From Spirochaetae bacterium HGW-Spirochaetae-7 (GTDB lineage: Bacteria > Spirochaetota > Spirochaetia > Treponematales > UBA12059): DNA of 14,548 nt. The number at the start of each line of letters is the position of its first letter. Position 1 is the first letter of the stretch. The stretch covers positions 1-14,548 of the forward strand of contig PGXR01000046.1 in NCBI GenBank assembly GCA_002839245.1, written 5' to 3'. Below the pieces are notes generated by a model that had not been told where the DNA came from, did not search any database, and saw only the letters and a program-made list of their open reading frames with translations. The position numbers and the translations under genes were made by a program. Positions 1 through 6,900 of the stretch are shown here, piece by piece.

Positions 1-536
1 ACTACAACACCAACGACCAGGACTTCTCGGCCCAGCTGACCCAGGTCAAGAGCCTGAAGCCGGACGTGATCTTCGCCCCCGGCAACTACACCGAGAGCGC
101 ACTGATCATCAAGCAGGCCAGGGAACTCGGCATTACCGCTCCTTTCCTCGGTGGCGATACCTGGGAAATCGCGGAGTTCATCAATGTCGGCAAGCAGGCC
201 GTCGAAGGCGCAGTAATGTCGGCCTTCTTCGACAACGACGCCCCGCTCACCCCGCTGTCGAAGGTCTTCGTCGACGCTTACCAGAAGAAGTACAGCAAGC
301 TGCCCTCCGGCACCGCGGTGCTCGGATTCGACGGCTACCTGCTCGCCATCGACGCCATCAAGCGCGCCAACAGCATCGATCCTCTCAAGATCCGCGACGC
401 CATTGCGGCGACCAAGGGCTTCGCCGGCGCGGCCGGTTACGTTACCCTGGACGAAAATGGCGACCCGATCAAGAGCGCGGTCATCAAGGAAGTCAAGGGC
501 GGCAAGTTCATCTACAAGACGACCATCAATCCCTGA
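1..536 (+). CDS. Branched-chain amino acid ABC transporter, periplasmic binding protein (5'-truncated)
   Basis: This is the C-terminal 177 residues of a LivJ/LivK-type solute-binding protein; the first full codon is at base 3 and the TGA stop is at 534-536. It would capture leucine/isoleucine/valine or a related ligand in the periplasm and deliver it to the permeases encoded downstream. The visible start reads YNTNDQDFSAQLTQVKSLKPD followed by VIFAPGNYTE, the typical motif of this family (periplasmic binding fold type I, Peripla_BP_6). Later come GGDTW, the VLGFDGYLLAIDAIKRA helix and a lysine-rich C-terminal strand (IKEVKGGKFIYK). The signal peptide and N-terminal lobe lie outside the window, so ligand specificity cannot be judged. 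The four transporter genes that follow on the same strand strongly support the role. Confidence 0.93.
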   Translation, partial: YNTNDQDFSAQLTQVKSLKPDVIFAPGNYTESALIIKQARELGITAPFLGGDTWEIAEFINVGKQAVEGAVMSAFFDNDAPLTPLSKVFVDAYQKKYSKLPSGTAVLGFDGYLLAIDAIKRANSIDPLKIRDAIAATKGFAGAAGYVTLDENGDPIKSAVIKEVKGGKFIYKTTINP

Positions 537-555
537 CGAAACTGAACCTCCGTCG

Positions 556-578
556 CGCGATTCCGTCAAGGAATCGCG
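556..578 (+). other. Perfect hairpin after the binding protein gene
   Basis: CGCGATTCC (556-564) and GGAATCGCG (570-578) form a perfect 9-bp stem around the 5-base loop GTCAA, starting 19 bases after the binding protein stop. No T-run follows, so it is not a canonical intrinsic terminator. By inference, it could protect the 3' end of the binding protein message or partly block transcription into livH. Such hairpins commonly let a binding protein be made in excess over its permease. Confidence 0.55.
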
Positions 579-644
579 TGGAGCGCCTGCGACCGGTCGG
601 CCGACTTAGTACCGAAGGCCGCGGGCGTTCCGAATTCAGCCATA

Positions 645-659
645 CCGCGATTGTCGCGG
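645..659 (+). other. Small hairpin just upstream of the livH ribosome binding site
   Basis: CCGCGA (645-650) and TCGCGG (654-659) form a perfect 6-bp stem with a TTG loop. It ends four bases before the livH Shine-Dalgarno sequence AAGGA (663-667). It could influence access of ribosomes to livH, but a stem this short can arise by chance in GC-rich DNA. Confidence 0.3.
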
Positions 660-676
660 CGTAAGGATCTACGACG

Positions 677-1570
677 ATGGACATAGCCACATTTTTCCAG
701 CAAATGGCGAACGCCATGAGCCTCGGGAGCCTCTACGCATTGATAGCCATCGGCTATACGATGGTATACGGCATCCTCAGGCTCATCAATTTCGCTCATG
801 GCGACGTGTTCATGCTCGGCGCCTATTTCGCATTCTACGCCGTGACGGCTCTCGCCATGCCCTGGGGCATCGCCTTCATAGTTGCCATAGGGCTCACCGG
901 CCTGTTCGGCATGGGGCTCGAGCGGGCCGCGTACAGGCCGCTCCGCGATTCTCCCAAGATATCCATCATGATCAGCGCCATCGGAGCATCGTTCCTCATC
1001 GAGAACGTCGGCGTCGTGCTGTTCGGCGGAAGGCCCAAGAGCTTCCCCAGCATCCCGCTGTTCGATACGGTCATCCACTTCGGCTCCGTTTCGGTACTGT
1101 CGGTCAGCCTGTTCATACCGGTCGTCACGCTCATCATACTTGCCGCGCTGCTGTGGATAGTGAACGGCACCAGGACCGGCCTTGCCATGCGTGCCGTATC
1201 GACCGACCTCGACGCGGCCAGGCTCATGGCGATAGACGTCAACAAGACGATTTCGTTGACCTTCGGCATCAGCTCGGTGCTCGCCGGAATCGGCGGCATC
1301 ATGCGGACCATGAAATATCCGCAGCTCAACCCCCTCATGGGCTTCATGCCCGGCCTCAAGTGCTTCATAGCCGCTGTGATAGGCGGAATAGGCAACATAC
1401 AGGGCGCCGTGCTCGGAGGATTCCTCCTCGGGTTCATCGAGATCATGATAGTCGCTTTCCTGCCTGAACTGACGGGATACCGCGACGCGTTCGCGTTCGT
1501 CCTCCTGATCGCCGTGCTCCTGGCGAAGCCGTCGGGCCTGTTGGGCAAGAACCAGACGGTCAAGGTGTAG
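677..1570 (+). CDS. livH: Branched-chain amino acid ABC transporter permease LivH
   Basis: Inner-membrane permease of 297 residues, the usual length for LivH. It pairs with LivM to form the transport channel. The N-terminus (SLYALIAIGYTMVYGILRLINFAHGDVFMLGAY) is the classic LivH signature, followed by several hydrophobic segments. A cytoplasmic coupling (EAA-like) loop lies around residues 171-210 (MRAVSTDLDAARLMAIDVNK), then a glycine-rich helix (GIGGIM) and PQLNPLMGFMPGLKCFIAAVIGGIGNIQGA, also typical. The ATG at 677 is supported by AAGGA at 663-667, nine bases upstream, and by alignment of the N-terminus with the family. livM begins four bases after the stop, so the two are probably translated together. 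Confidence 0.95.
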   Translation: MDIATFFQQMANAMSLGSLYALIAIGYTMVYGILRLINFAHGDVFMLGAYFAFYAVTALAMPWGIAFIVAIGLTGLFGMGLERAAYRPLRDSPKISIMISAIGASFLIENVGVVLFGGRPKSFPSIPLFDTVIHFGSVSVLSVSLFIPVVTLIILAALLWIVNGTRTGLAMRAVSTDLDAARLMAIDVNKTISLTFGISSVLAGIGGIMRTMKYPQLNPLMGFMPGLKCFIAAVIGGIGNIQGAVLGGFLLGFIEIMIVAFLPELTGYRDAFAFVLLIAVLLAKPSGLLGKNQTVKV

Positions 1571-1574
1571 CGCA

Positions 1575-2627
1575 ATGAAAAGAAACACCATACTTTCGAT
1601 AGCGGCAAGCCTCGTCATCCTGACCGCAGTGACTCTCGCCGACGCGACGCTCGGACGATTTACCATCAGGATACTCAACCTATCCGCCATCTACATCATC
1701 CTGGCGCTGTCCCTCAACCTCCTGAACGGCTTCACGGGCCTTTTCTCCCTCGGCCATGCCGGCTTCATGGCGGTAGGCGCCTACGTCAGCGCGCTGCTGA
1801 CGATGAGTCCGGCACAGAAGGAGATGAACTTCTTCCTCGAGCCAATCGTCCCGTTCCTCGCCAACGTACAGTTACCGTTCCCGATCGCGCTGATCGCCGC
1901 GGGTACCTGCGCGGGCATCGTAGCGGTAGTCATCGGCGTACCTGCATTGCGGCTCCGCGACGATTACCTGGCAATAGCCACGCTGGGCTTCGCCGAGATC
2001 ATCCGCGTCATCCTGACGAACACGCAGAACATCACGAACGGCGCCCAGGGGCTCAAGGGCATAACCAAGTACTCGACCACCTGGGTCGTGTGGTCATGCG
2101 CTATCCTCGCGATCGTTTTCATGCTTGCGCTCGTACGCTCGAGCTACGGCAGGACGATGAAGGCGGTGCGCGACGACGAGATTGCCGCAGAGGCGATGGG
2201 CGTCAACATCGTCAAGGTCAAGTCGACGAGCTTCGTCATATCCAGCTTCATGGCCGGCGTCGGCGGCGCCCTCCTCGGGCACATGATAACGACGATCGAC
2301 CCGAAGATGTTCACGCTTATACTCACCTTCAACATCCTGCTCATCGTCGTGCTCGGCGGCAACGGTTCCATCACCGGATCCGTTCTCGGCGCGATCATCG
2401 TCACGGTACTCATGGAGGCACTGCGCTTCCTCGACATGCCCATGAATTTCCTGTTCTTCAAGACAGACGGGTTGCCGGGACTCCGGATGGTCATATTCTC
2501 GATTCTGCTGATGATCGTTGTCCTGTACAGGCAGCGCGGCCTCATGGGGAACAAGGAATTCTCCTGGGACGGCGCATTCAGCCTCCTCGGGCGCAAACGA
2601 CGCTCCGGGAAGGGAGGCCGGCCATGA
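1575..2627 (+). CDS. livM: Branched-chain amino acid ABC transporter permease LivM
   Basis: Second inner-membrane permease of the transporter, 350 residues. The first hydrophobic segment is followed by SLNLLNGFTGLFSLGHAGFMAVGAY, the hallmark of LivM. The coupling loop AVRDDEIAAEAMGVN starts near residue 197 and leads into a glycine-rich membrane helix (FMAGVGGALLGHM) and a conserved LGGNGSITGSVLGA segment. A basic C-terminal tail (LGRKRRSGKGGRP) probably faces the cytoplasm. AAGG at 1562-1565, inside the end of livH, serves as Shine-Dalgarno for the ATG at 1575. The stop overlaps the livG start in an ATGA arrangement, which indicates translational coupling. Confidence 0.95.
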   Translation: MKRNTILSIAASLVILTAVTLADATLGRFTIRILNLSAIYIILALSLNLLNGFTGLFSLGHAGFMAVGAYVSALLTMSPAQKEMNFFLEPIVPFLANVQLPFPIALIAAGTCAGIVAVVIGVPALRLRDDYLAIATLGFAEIIRVILTNTQNITNGAQGLKGITKYSTTWVVWSCAILAIVFMLALVRSSYGRTMKAVRDDEIAAEAMGVNIVKVKSTSFVISSFMAGVGGALLGHMITTIDPKMFTLILTFNILLIVVLGGNGSITGSVLGAIIVTVLMEALRFLDMPMNFLFFKTDGLPGLRMVIFSILLMIVVLYRQRGLMGNKEFSWDGAFSLLGRKRRSGKGGRP

Positions 2628-3379
2628 TTCGGACGGAAGGCGTATCCATGAGGTTCGGCGGCCTGACGGCCGTATCGGACCTGAACATGAGCATACAGAA
2701 GAACGAGATAGTCGGCCTGATAGGACCGAACGGAGCGGGCAAGACGACCGCTTTCAACACTATCACCGGCGTCTACAAGCCTAGCGACGGACGTATCATT
2801 TTCAAGGACAAGGACATCACCGGCTTGAAGCCGCACAAGATTACGGAACGCGGCATCGCCAGGACATTCCAGAACATCCGCCTCTGGAGCCAGATGGACG
2901 TTCTCGAGAATGTCCTCGTCGCCTGTCACCTGAGGATGGGCGTCGGCGTCTTCGCATCGACCCTCCACCTGCCTTCGTACCAGGCCAAGGAGAAGCGGTC
3001 GCACGATTTCGCCATGACGCTCCTCGAGTCTGTCGGATTGGCGGACCAGGCGCACGAGGCGGCGACCTCTCTGCCATACGGCAAGCAGCGGCGGCTCGAA
3101 ATCGTCAGGGCGCTGGCTACCCAGCCGTCGCTTCTCCTCCTCGACGAACCGGCGGCCGGCATGAATCCGCAGGAATCCATCGAACTCATGGACTTCATCG
3201 GAAAGATCCGGGACGAATACGACCTGACCATACTCCTCATCGAGCACCATATGCAGGTTGTGATGGGAGTCTGTTCCAGGATGTACGTGCTTGACTATGG
3301 GGAAACGATAGCCCACGGGACGCCGGACGAGATCCGTCACGACCCCAAGGTCATCGAAGCCTACCTGGGGGTGGACTGA
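2624..3379 (+). CDS. livG: Branched-chain amino acid ABC transporter ATP-binding protein LivG
   Basis: Cytoplasmic ATPase of 251 residues that powers the LivHM channel together with LivF. Visible motifs are Walker A GPNGAGKTT (residues 34-42), Q-loop Q83 in RTFQNIRLW, a signature region LPYGKQRRLE (150-159), Walker B LLLLDEP (170-176) and the H-loop histidine H208 in LIEHHM. LivG normally has a slightly degenerate LSYGxQ signature; here the serine is replaced by proline. The ATG at 2624 overlaps the livM TGA and is preceded by AGGGAGG (2611-2617) at six bases. The reading frame is open further upstream, but the family N-terminus (IRTEGVSMRFGGLTAV) and the Shine-Dalgarno fix this start. Confidence 0.95.
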   Translation: MIRTEGVSMRFGGLTAVSDLNMSIQKNEIVGLIGPNGAGKTTAFNTITGVYKPSDGRIIFKDKDITGLKPHKITERGIARTFQNIRLWSQMDVLENVLVACHLRMGVGVFASTLHLPSYQAKEKRSHDFAMTLLESVGLADQAHEAATSLPYGKQRRLEIVRALATQPSLLLLDEPAAGMNPQESIELMDFIGKIRDEYDLTILLIEHHMQVVMGVCSRMYVLDYGETIAHGTPDEIRHDPKVIEAYLGVD

Positions 3380-4089
3380 TGCTGCGAATAGATGACCTTT
3401 CCGTACACTATGGCGGCATACACGCGCTGCAAGGCGTGTCGTTCGAGGTGCCCGAGGGCAAGATAGTCACCCTGATCGGCGCGAACGGTGCCGGCAAGAG
3501 CACGACGCTCAAATCGATCATCGGGCTCGTCAAGCCGAGCGGCGGCACGATACAACTCGGCGGCCAGTCCATGAGAGGCCTCGATACCAAGGACATCGTT
3601 CGCCGGGGCGTCGTGCTCGCGCCCGAGGGACGGAGAATATTCCCCAACCTGACGACCGAGGAAAACCTCGCGCTCGGCGCTTTTGCGAGGAACGACAAGG
3701 CGGGGATCGAGCAGGACAAGCTGAAGGTTTTCAAGCTGTTCCCGCGACTCGAGGAACGCCGCAAGCAGAAGGCCGGGACGATGTCCGGAGGCGAGCAGCA
3801 GATGCTCGCCGTCGCCCGCGCGCTGATGTCGCGCCCCAAGCTCCTGATGATGGACGAGCCGTCGCTCGGCCTCGCCCCGCTGATAGTCAAGATGATCTTC
3901 GAGATCATCAAGACGATAAACGCGGAGGGCACGACGATACTGCTGGTCGAACAGAACGCCAAGGCGGCGCTGGAGATAGCTGATTTCGGATACGTGCTGG
4001 AAACAGGCCGCATAACGCTTTCGGGGCCGGGCAAGGAATTGCTTGCCGACGACCGCGTCAGGAGCGCCTACCTGGGAGAGGGCCAGTAG
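3379..4089 (+). CDS. livF: Branched-chain amino acid ABC transporter ATP-binding protein LivF
   Basis: Second ATPase of the transporter, 236 residues, the usual LivF length. Walker A is GANGAGKST (34-42), the Q-loop region carries the LivF-type APEGRRIFPNLT (81-92), the signature is MSGGEQQMLAVARAL (135-149) and Walker B is LLMMDEPSLGLAP (155-167). Where LivG has the H-loop histidine, LivF has glutamine (LLVEQNA). This asymmetry is normal for the pair and helps tell the two apart. The start overlaps the livG stop by one base (TGATG). This is the last recognisable transporter gene; a regulator gene follows after 116 bases. Confidence 0.95.
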   Translation: MLRIDDLSVHYGGIHALQGVSFEVPEGKIVTLIGANGAGKSTTLKSIIGLVKPSGGTIQLGGQSMRGLDTKDIVRRGVVLAPEGRRIFPNLTTEENLALGAFARNDKAGIEQDKLKVFKLFPRLEERRKQKAGTMSGGEQQMLAVARALMSRPKLLMMDEPSLGLAPLIVKMIFEIIKTINAEGTTILLVEQNAKAALEIADFGYVLETGRITLSGPGKELLADDRVRSAYLGEGQ

Positions 4090-4164
4090 GACAAGGACCT
4101 CACGGAGGATGGTTTTTCGATATGAAGGCGCATCCCGAGAAAGGCTTAGTATTCAAGCAGATTA

Positions 4165-4201
4165 TATAACATTAGATCTTTTCATTCACATCAAAGAAGG
4201 A
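4165..4201 (+). promoter_or_regulatory. Probable -10 box and Shine-Dalgarno of the tetR gene in an AT-rich gap
   Basis: The gap between livF and tetR (4090-4205) is markedly AT-rich from about 4146 on, in an otherwise GC-rich window. TATAAC at 4165-4170 resembles a -10 box (5 of 6), without a convincing -35 box at 16-18 bases. It overlaps the 8-bp palindrome TTATATAA (4162-4169), which could be part of an operator. AGAAGGA at 4195-4201 is the Shine-Dalgarno, 4 bases before the ATG at 4206. Autoregulation by the TetR protein is a reasonable guess but is not shown. Confidence 0.45.
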
Positions 4202-4205
4202 TACG

Positions 4206-4883
4206 ATGGAAGACATGAGCAGAGAAGAAACAATTTTCGGGGACGACTGGCCTTACTCTAAGGCCAAGTCTTCCCTACTCAGGTCAGCTGCCATCGTGAT
4301 CCGCGAAAAAGGTCCGCGTTCGGCAACCCTCAAGAATGTCGCCGGCAAGGCCGGGGTCACCGAACCGGCCATCTTCAGGCATTTCGACGGCGTGGACGGC
4401 GTATTCCAATCGATGTTCGCCATCTCCGAGCTTTTCTATGACAAGTTCGTAACCTTCTTCGACGACGGGGAAGCCGTGGGGCTCGACCGGCTCGATGCCG
4501 CCACAGGGAAGATATTCGCCTCTCTCAGGGACAACGCGGATTTCGCCTACCTGATCGCCAAGCCGGACCCCGTCTTCCGCCAGTACGAAAAGTTGCGCGG
4601 CAAGATTTCAGCGATGAACGCCAAGCTCCGGGCGGCCGTGGTCGACTGCCTCAAGGAAGCCAAGTCCTCGGGGCAACTCGTGGCGACTGCCGAGATAGAG
4701 CCCCTCGCGACGGCCACTATCGGCGCGCTGTTCCAGGTGATGTACGCATGGCTTGAAGACGTCGACGGTTGCGATCCGCGGAAGGAAGGCAGGAAGGCCA
4801 TGGCATTCCTCATCGCCCTCAGCCGCAAGCCCGGAACCGAAGCCAAGGCTCCCAAGCCCAAGGCGACGCGCAGGAAGGCCTGA
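4206..4883 (+). CDS. TetR/AcrR-family transcriptional regulator
   Basis: A one-component DNA-binding repressor of 225 residues. The N-terminal helix-turn-helix (roughly residues 22-68) has the TetR pattern: LLRSAAIVIREKGPRSATL, then VAGKAGVTEPAIFRHFDG, with AGVTEPAIFRHF as recognition helix. The rest is a helical ligand/dimer domain that cannot be assigned a ligand from sequence. The C-terminus is an unusual basic, proline- and alanine-rich tail (KAPKPKATRRKA). The ATG at 4206 is preferred because of AGAAGGA upstream; a second ATG at 4215 is possible. The gene has its own AT-rich leader, and cobU follows in the same frame after a single TGA, so it is more likely transcribed with the cobamide genes than with the transporter. 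Its targets are unknown. Confidence 0.88.
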   Translation: MEDMSREETIFGDDWPYSKAKSSLLRSAAIVIREKGPRSATLKNVAGKAGVTEPAIFRHFDGVDGVFQSMFAISELFYDKFVTFFDDGEAVGLDRLDAATGKIFASLRDNADFAYLIAKPDPVFRQYEKLRGKISAMNAKLRAAVVDCLKEAKSSGQLVATAEIEPLATATIGALFQVMYAWLEDVDGCDPRKEGRKAMAFLIALSRKPGTEAKAPKPKATRRKA

Positions 4884-4895
4884 ACGAAAATACTC

Positions 4896-5366
4896 GTGAC
4901 GGGGGGAGTCAAATCGGGCAAGTCGCGGCGGGCACTCGAACTGGCAGCGCCTTTTTCCCCCGACCGCTGGTTCCTTGCCACCGCCACGCCGTTCGACGAC
5001 GAGATGCGCGACCGCATAGAACGCCACAAGGCGGAACGTTCCCCGTCCTGGTCCACCATCGAGGAATCGATAGACATCGACGTCGCGGTCCGGGAGCGGA
5101 TGGTTGTCGACTGCATACCCATGTGGCTCAACAACCTTTTCTTCAGCGGTCGCGAGGCAGAATGGGAGTCGATACTCGGGCGGTTCATAGCCCGCTGGCC
5201 CCGGGACGTCGTCGTCGTGACAAACGAGACCGGGATGGGCGTGATTCCCGCCGACCCATTGAGCCGGCGCTACGGCATCGCCCTGGGGTTGGCAAACGCG
5301 CGGCTCGCCGCCGCTGCCGACAGGGTCGAGCTAATGGTCGCGGGAATACCCCTCAGCATCAAATGA
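4896..5366 (+). CDS. cobU: Adenosylcobinamide kinase / adenosylcobinamide-phosphate guanylyltransferase
   Basis: CobU/CobP phosphorylates adenosylcobinamide and transfers GMP to it, giving AdoCbi-GDP, the substrate of CobS. The motifs are clear: P-loop TGGVKSGKS, FLATATPFDDEMRDRIERHK (containing the histidine, H44 from the GTG, at the position guanylylated in Salmonella CobU), DCIPMWLNNLFF, and a C-terminus with TNETGMGVIPADPLSRRYG and ARLAAAADRVELMVAGIPL. From GTG 4896 the protein is 156 residues, short against about 180 for the family, and it lacks part of the first beta strand: the in-frame codons ACG AAA ATA CTC before the GTG encode the expected TKILV. AGGAAGG (4872-4878) lies 5 bases before ACG 4884 and 11 before ATA 4890, but 17 before the GTG. 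The true start is therefore uncertain. The stop overlaps the next gene (ATGA). Confidence 0.9.
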   Translation: MTGGVKSGKSRRALELAAPFSPDRWFLATATPFDDEMRDRIERHKAERSPSWSTIEESIDIDVAVRERMVVDCIPMWLNNLFFSGREAEWESILGRFIARWPRDVVVVTNETGMGVIPADPLSRRYGIALGLANARLAAAADRVELMVAGIPLSIK

Positions 5367-6064
5367 GCGCACGCGTCTCCGTACCGTCGTACGTAACGCC
5401 AGGCACCTACCTCGAGAACCTGCGCTTCATCGACGAGCATACCGACGTCCGCAATGTCGAGCTGCTGTTCTTCATCTATGACGACGACACCAGGTCGCTC
5501 CTCTTTTCTGAATCCGAACGGATCGCCGCGTACAGCGACCGATTCGGTTTCACGGTGCACATGCCCGACGAGATAGCGGGCAGCCACGAGGAGATACTCG
5601 AGGCGACGGCGTGCTTCGCGTCGTCCTTCGTCATCCATCCACCGAAGAGCGATCCCGGAATTTCTCCCTTCCTCCGCCTTTTCGACGAATGGCGGCTCAG
5701 GTACGGAGCGGACAGGTTCCTCCTCGAGAACACGAGGCTCGACCGCTTCAACCGTGCCGACGCCGCCTTCGTCGATTCGAAGCTGGGCTTGCCCCGACTC
5801 TGCGCCGATATCGGGCACCTGTGCGTCGAGGGGGTGGATCCGGTCGCCTGGGTGACCGAGCACTCTGACAGGATAGCGGAACTGCATGTCCACGGCTTCG
5901 ACGGGAGCCACGACCACGTGCCTTTCGGTACTGACGAGCGGTGGATAGCTGGCCTGGCGCCGTTCGCGTCAACATTCCGTGGAACGGTCGAGCTTGAGCT
6001 GTTTTCCTGGCAGGAACTGGAGCCGGCCATTGCCCTGCTGCGGCAAGCCTGGAGGTTGCCATGA
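5363..6064 (+). CDS. cbiR: Cobamide-remodelling hydrolase CbiR-like, TIM-barrel (AP endonuclease 2 superfamily)
   Basis: A 233-residue protein whose start (ATG 5363) overlaps the cobU stop and whose stop overlaps the cobS start. The sequence reads as a xylose-isomerase-like TIM barrel with likely metal ligands in order: E33 (VELLFF), H66 (TVHMPDE), H92 (VIHPP), E122 (LLENTR), D149 and H152 (ADIGHL), H177 (LHVHGFDG), D184/H185 (SHDH) and E212 (VELELFS). The N-terminal SYVTPGTYLENLRF and the overall motif order match what I recall of CbiR, described in Akkermansia muciniphila, which cleaves the nucleotide loop of cobamides so that cobinamide phosphate can be rebuilt with another lower ligand. 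The position between cobU and cobS supports this strongly. Alternatives are another sugar isomerase/endonuclease-like TIM barrel, or a phosphatase such as CobC replaced by this fold. Confidence 0.78.
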   Translation: MSARVSVPSYVTPGTYLENLRFIDEHTDVRNVELLFFIYDDDTRSLLFSESERIAAYSDRFGFTVHMPDEIAGSHEEILEATACFASSFVIHPPKSDPGISPFLRLFDEWRLRYGADRFLLENTRLDRFNRADAAFVDSKLGLPRLCADIGHLCVEGVDPVAWVTEHSDRIAELHVHGFDGSHDHVPFGTDERWIAGLAPFASTFRGTVELELFSWQELEPAIALLRQAWRLP

Positions 6065-6837
6065 AAATGCCGATGCACGGGTTCCTGAGCGCATGGTCGA
6101 TGCTATCGCGGGTTCCAGTGCGCCTCGGGCGAGAACCGGACTACTCGCAAGCCGGCTTCTGGATGCCCATCGTCGGGCTTGGCGCGGCCGCGGCTGCCTG
6201 CGCGGGAGCCGGCCTGGGGCTCCTGGCCTTCGGGCCAGGCCTTATGTCGGCAATGTGCGCGATGGTCCCGCAATACCTCGGATTCAACCTTTTCCATCTT
6301 GACGGCCTTCTGGACAGCGCTGATGCCGCGGGCGCCAGCGGCGGCGTCGAGGATAGGCGCGCCGTGCTCAAGGATCCGCGGATAGGCTCGTTTGCGCTGT
6401 TCGCCGGATTCGTGGCGCTTTCCGGCCGTCTTGGCGCAGTCTCCAGCCTGCTGACGGGCGGAAGCGCAGCCGCCTGGGGCGCGCTCGCGTTGGCGCCGGT
6501 GGCCGGCAGGTTCGCGGCGGCACTCGTCCCGTCGATGGCCGAACCCTACGGTTCGGGCGGACTGGCATCCGCCCTAGGACGGCCGTCTCCAGCATTCTCC
6601 ACGACAGGCTATGCTATCGCGGCCGTCCCCGGCACCCTTCTTTTCGGCATCGCGTACGGCGCCGTGGGAGCGATGGCTTCGATCCTTGCCGGCGGCCTCG
6701 TAGCCATAGCAGTCAGCTATGCCACAGGCGCCTGGTACCGCGCGCGCCTCGGCGGCTATTCCGGCGACGCCATGGGCACGGCCGTCGAGCTTGCAGAACT
6801 CGCCGTGCTCGCCATCGCCGCCGCCATCGCCCGCTGA
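6061..6837 (+). CDS. cobS: Adenosylcobinamide-GDP ribazoletransferase (cobamide synthase)
   Basis: Integral inner-membrane enzyme of 258 residues that joins AdoCbi-GDP to an alpha-ribazole (phosphate) to make the cobamide. Signature motifs are the N-terminal FLSAWSMLSRVPV, FHLDGLLDSADAAGA (metal and substrate site), EDRRAVLKDPRIGSFAL and the C-terminal GGYSGDAMGTAVELAELAVL, with several alanine/glycine-rich membrane helices between. ATG 6061 overlaps the cbiR stop (ATGA), so cobU, cbiR and cobS form one translationally coupled unit. No cobT or corrin-ring gene is present in the window, which fits salvage or remodelling but does not prove it. A 30-base repeat begins two bases after the stop codon. 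Confidence 0.95.
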   Translation: MKMPMHGFLSAWSMLSRVPVRLGREPDYSQAGFWMPIVGLGAAAAACAGAGLGLLAFGPGLMSAMCAMVPQYLGFNLFHLDGLLDSADAAGASGGVEDRRAVLKDPRIGSFALFAGFVALSGRLGAVSSLLTGGSAAAWGALALAPVAGRFAAALVPSMAEPYGSGGLASALGRPSPAFSTTGYAIAAVPGTLLFGIAYGAVGAMASILAGGLVAIAVSYATGAWYRARLGGYSGDAMGTAVELAELAVLAIAAAIAR

Positions 6838-6839
6838 GA

Positions 6840-6869
6840 GGCGCCCCACGGCCCGCAACGCCGCGGGCG
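6840..6869. repeat. 30-base direct repeat, copy 1
   Basis: The 30 bases starting GGCGCCCCACGG and ending GCGGGCG are identical to 6977-7006. The unit contains an internal hairpin, GCCCGC (6851-6856) with GCGGGC (6863-6868). It begins immediately after the cobS stop. Downstream, GCCCGGCAT (6881-6889) also recurs after copy 2, but here about 11 extra bases lie between. This looks like a REP-type intergenic repeat unit. Confidence 0.85.
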
Positions 6870-6900
6870 CGCCACCGGCGGCCCGGCATCATGTTTCAGC

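Noticed and set aside
4098..4117. Possible terminator after livF: CCTC-ACG-GAGG followed by ATGG and TTTTT
   Set aside because: The stem has only four base pairs with a three-base loop, and the T-run is four bases away; too weak to call.
4109..4261. Small open frame after livF starting ATG GTT TTT, with GGAGG beside it, and a 15-codon frame at 4122
   Set aside because: The Shine-Dalgarno spacing is wrong for the first, and neither shows the GC-rich third positions of real genes here; both run through the tetR leader.
4884..5366. Cobalamin riboswitch before the cobamide genes
   Set aside because: The tetR-cobU gap is only 12 bases and the tetR leader about 115 AT-rich bases with no B12-box-like sequence that I can recognise.
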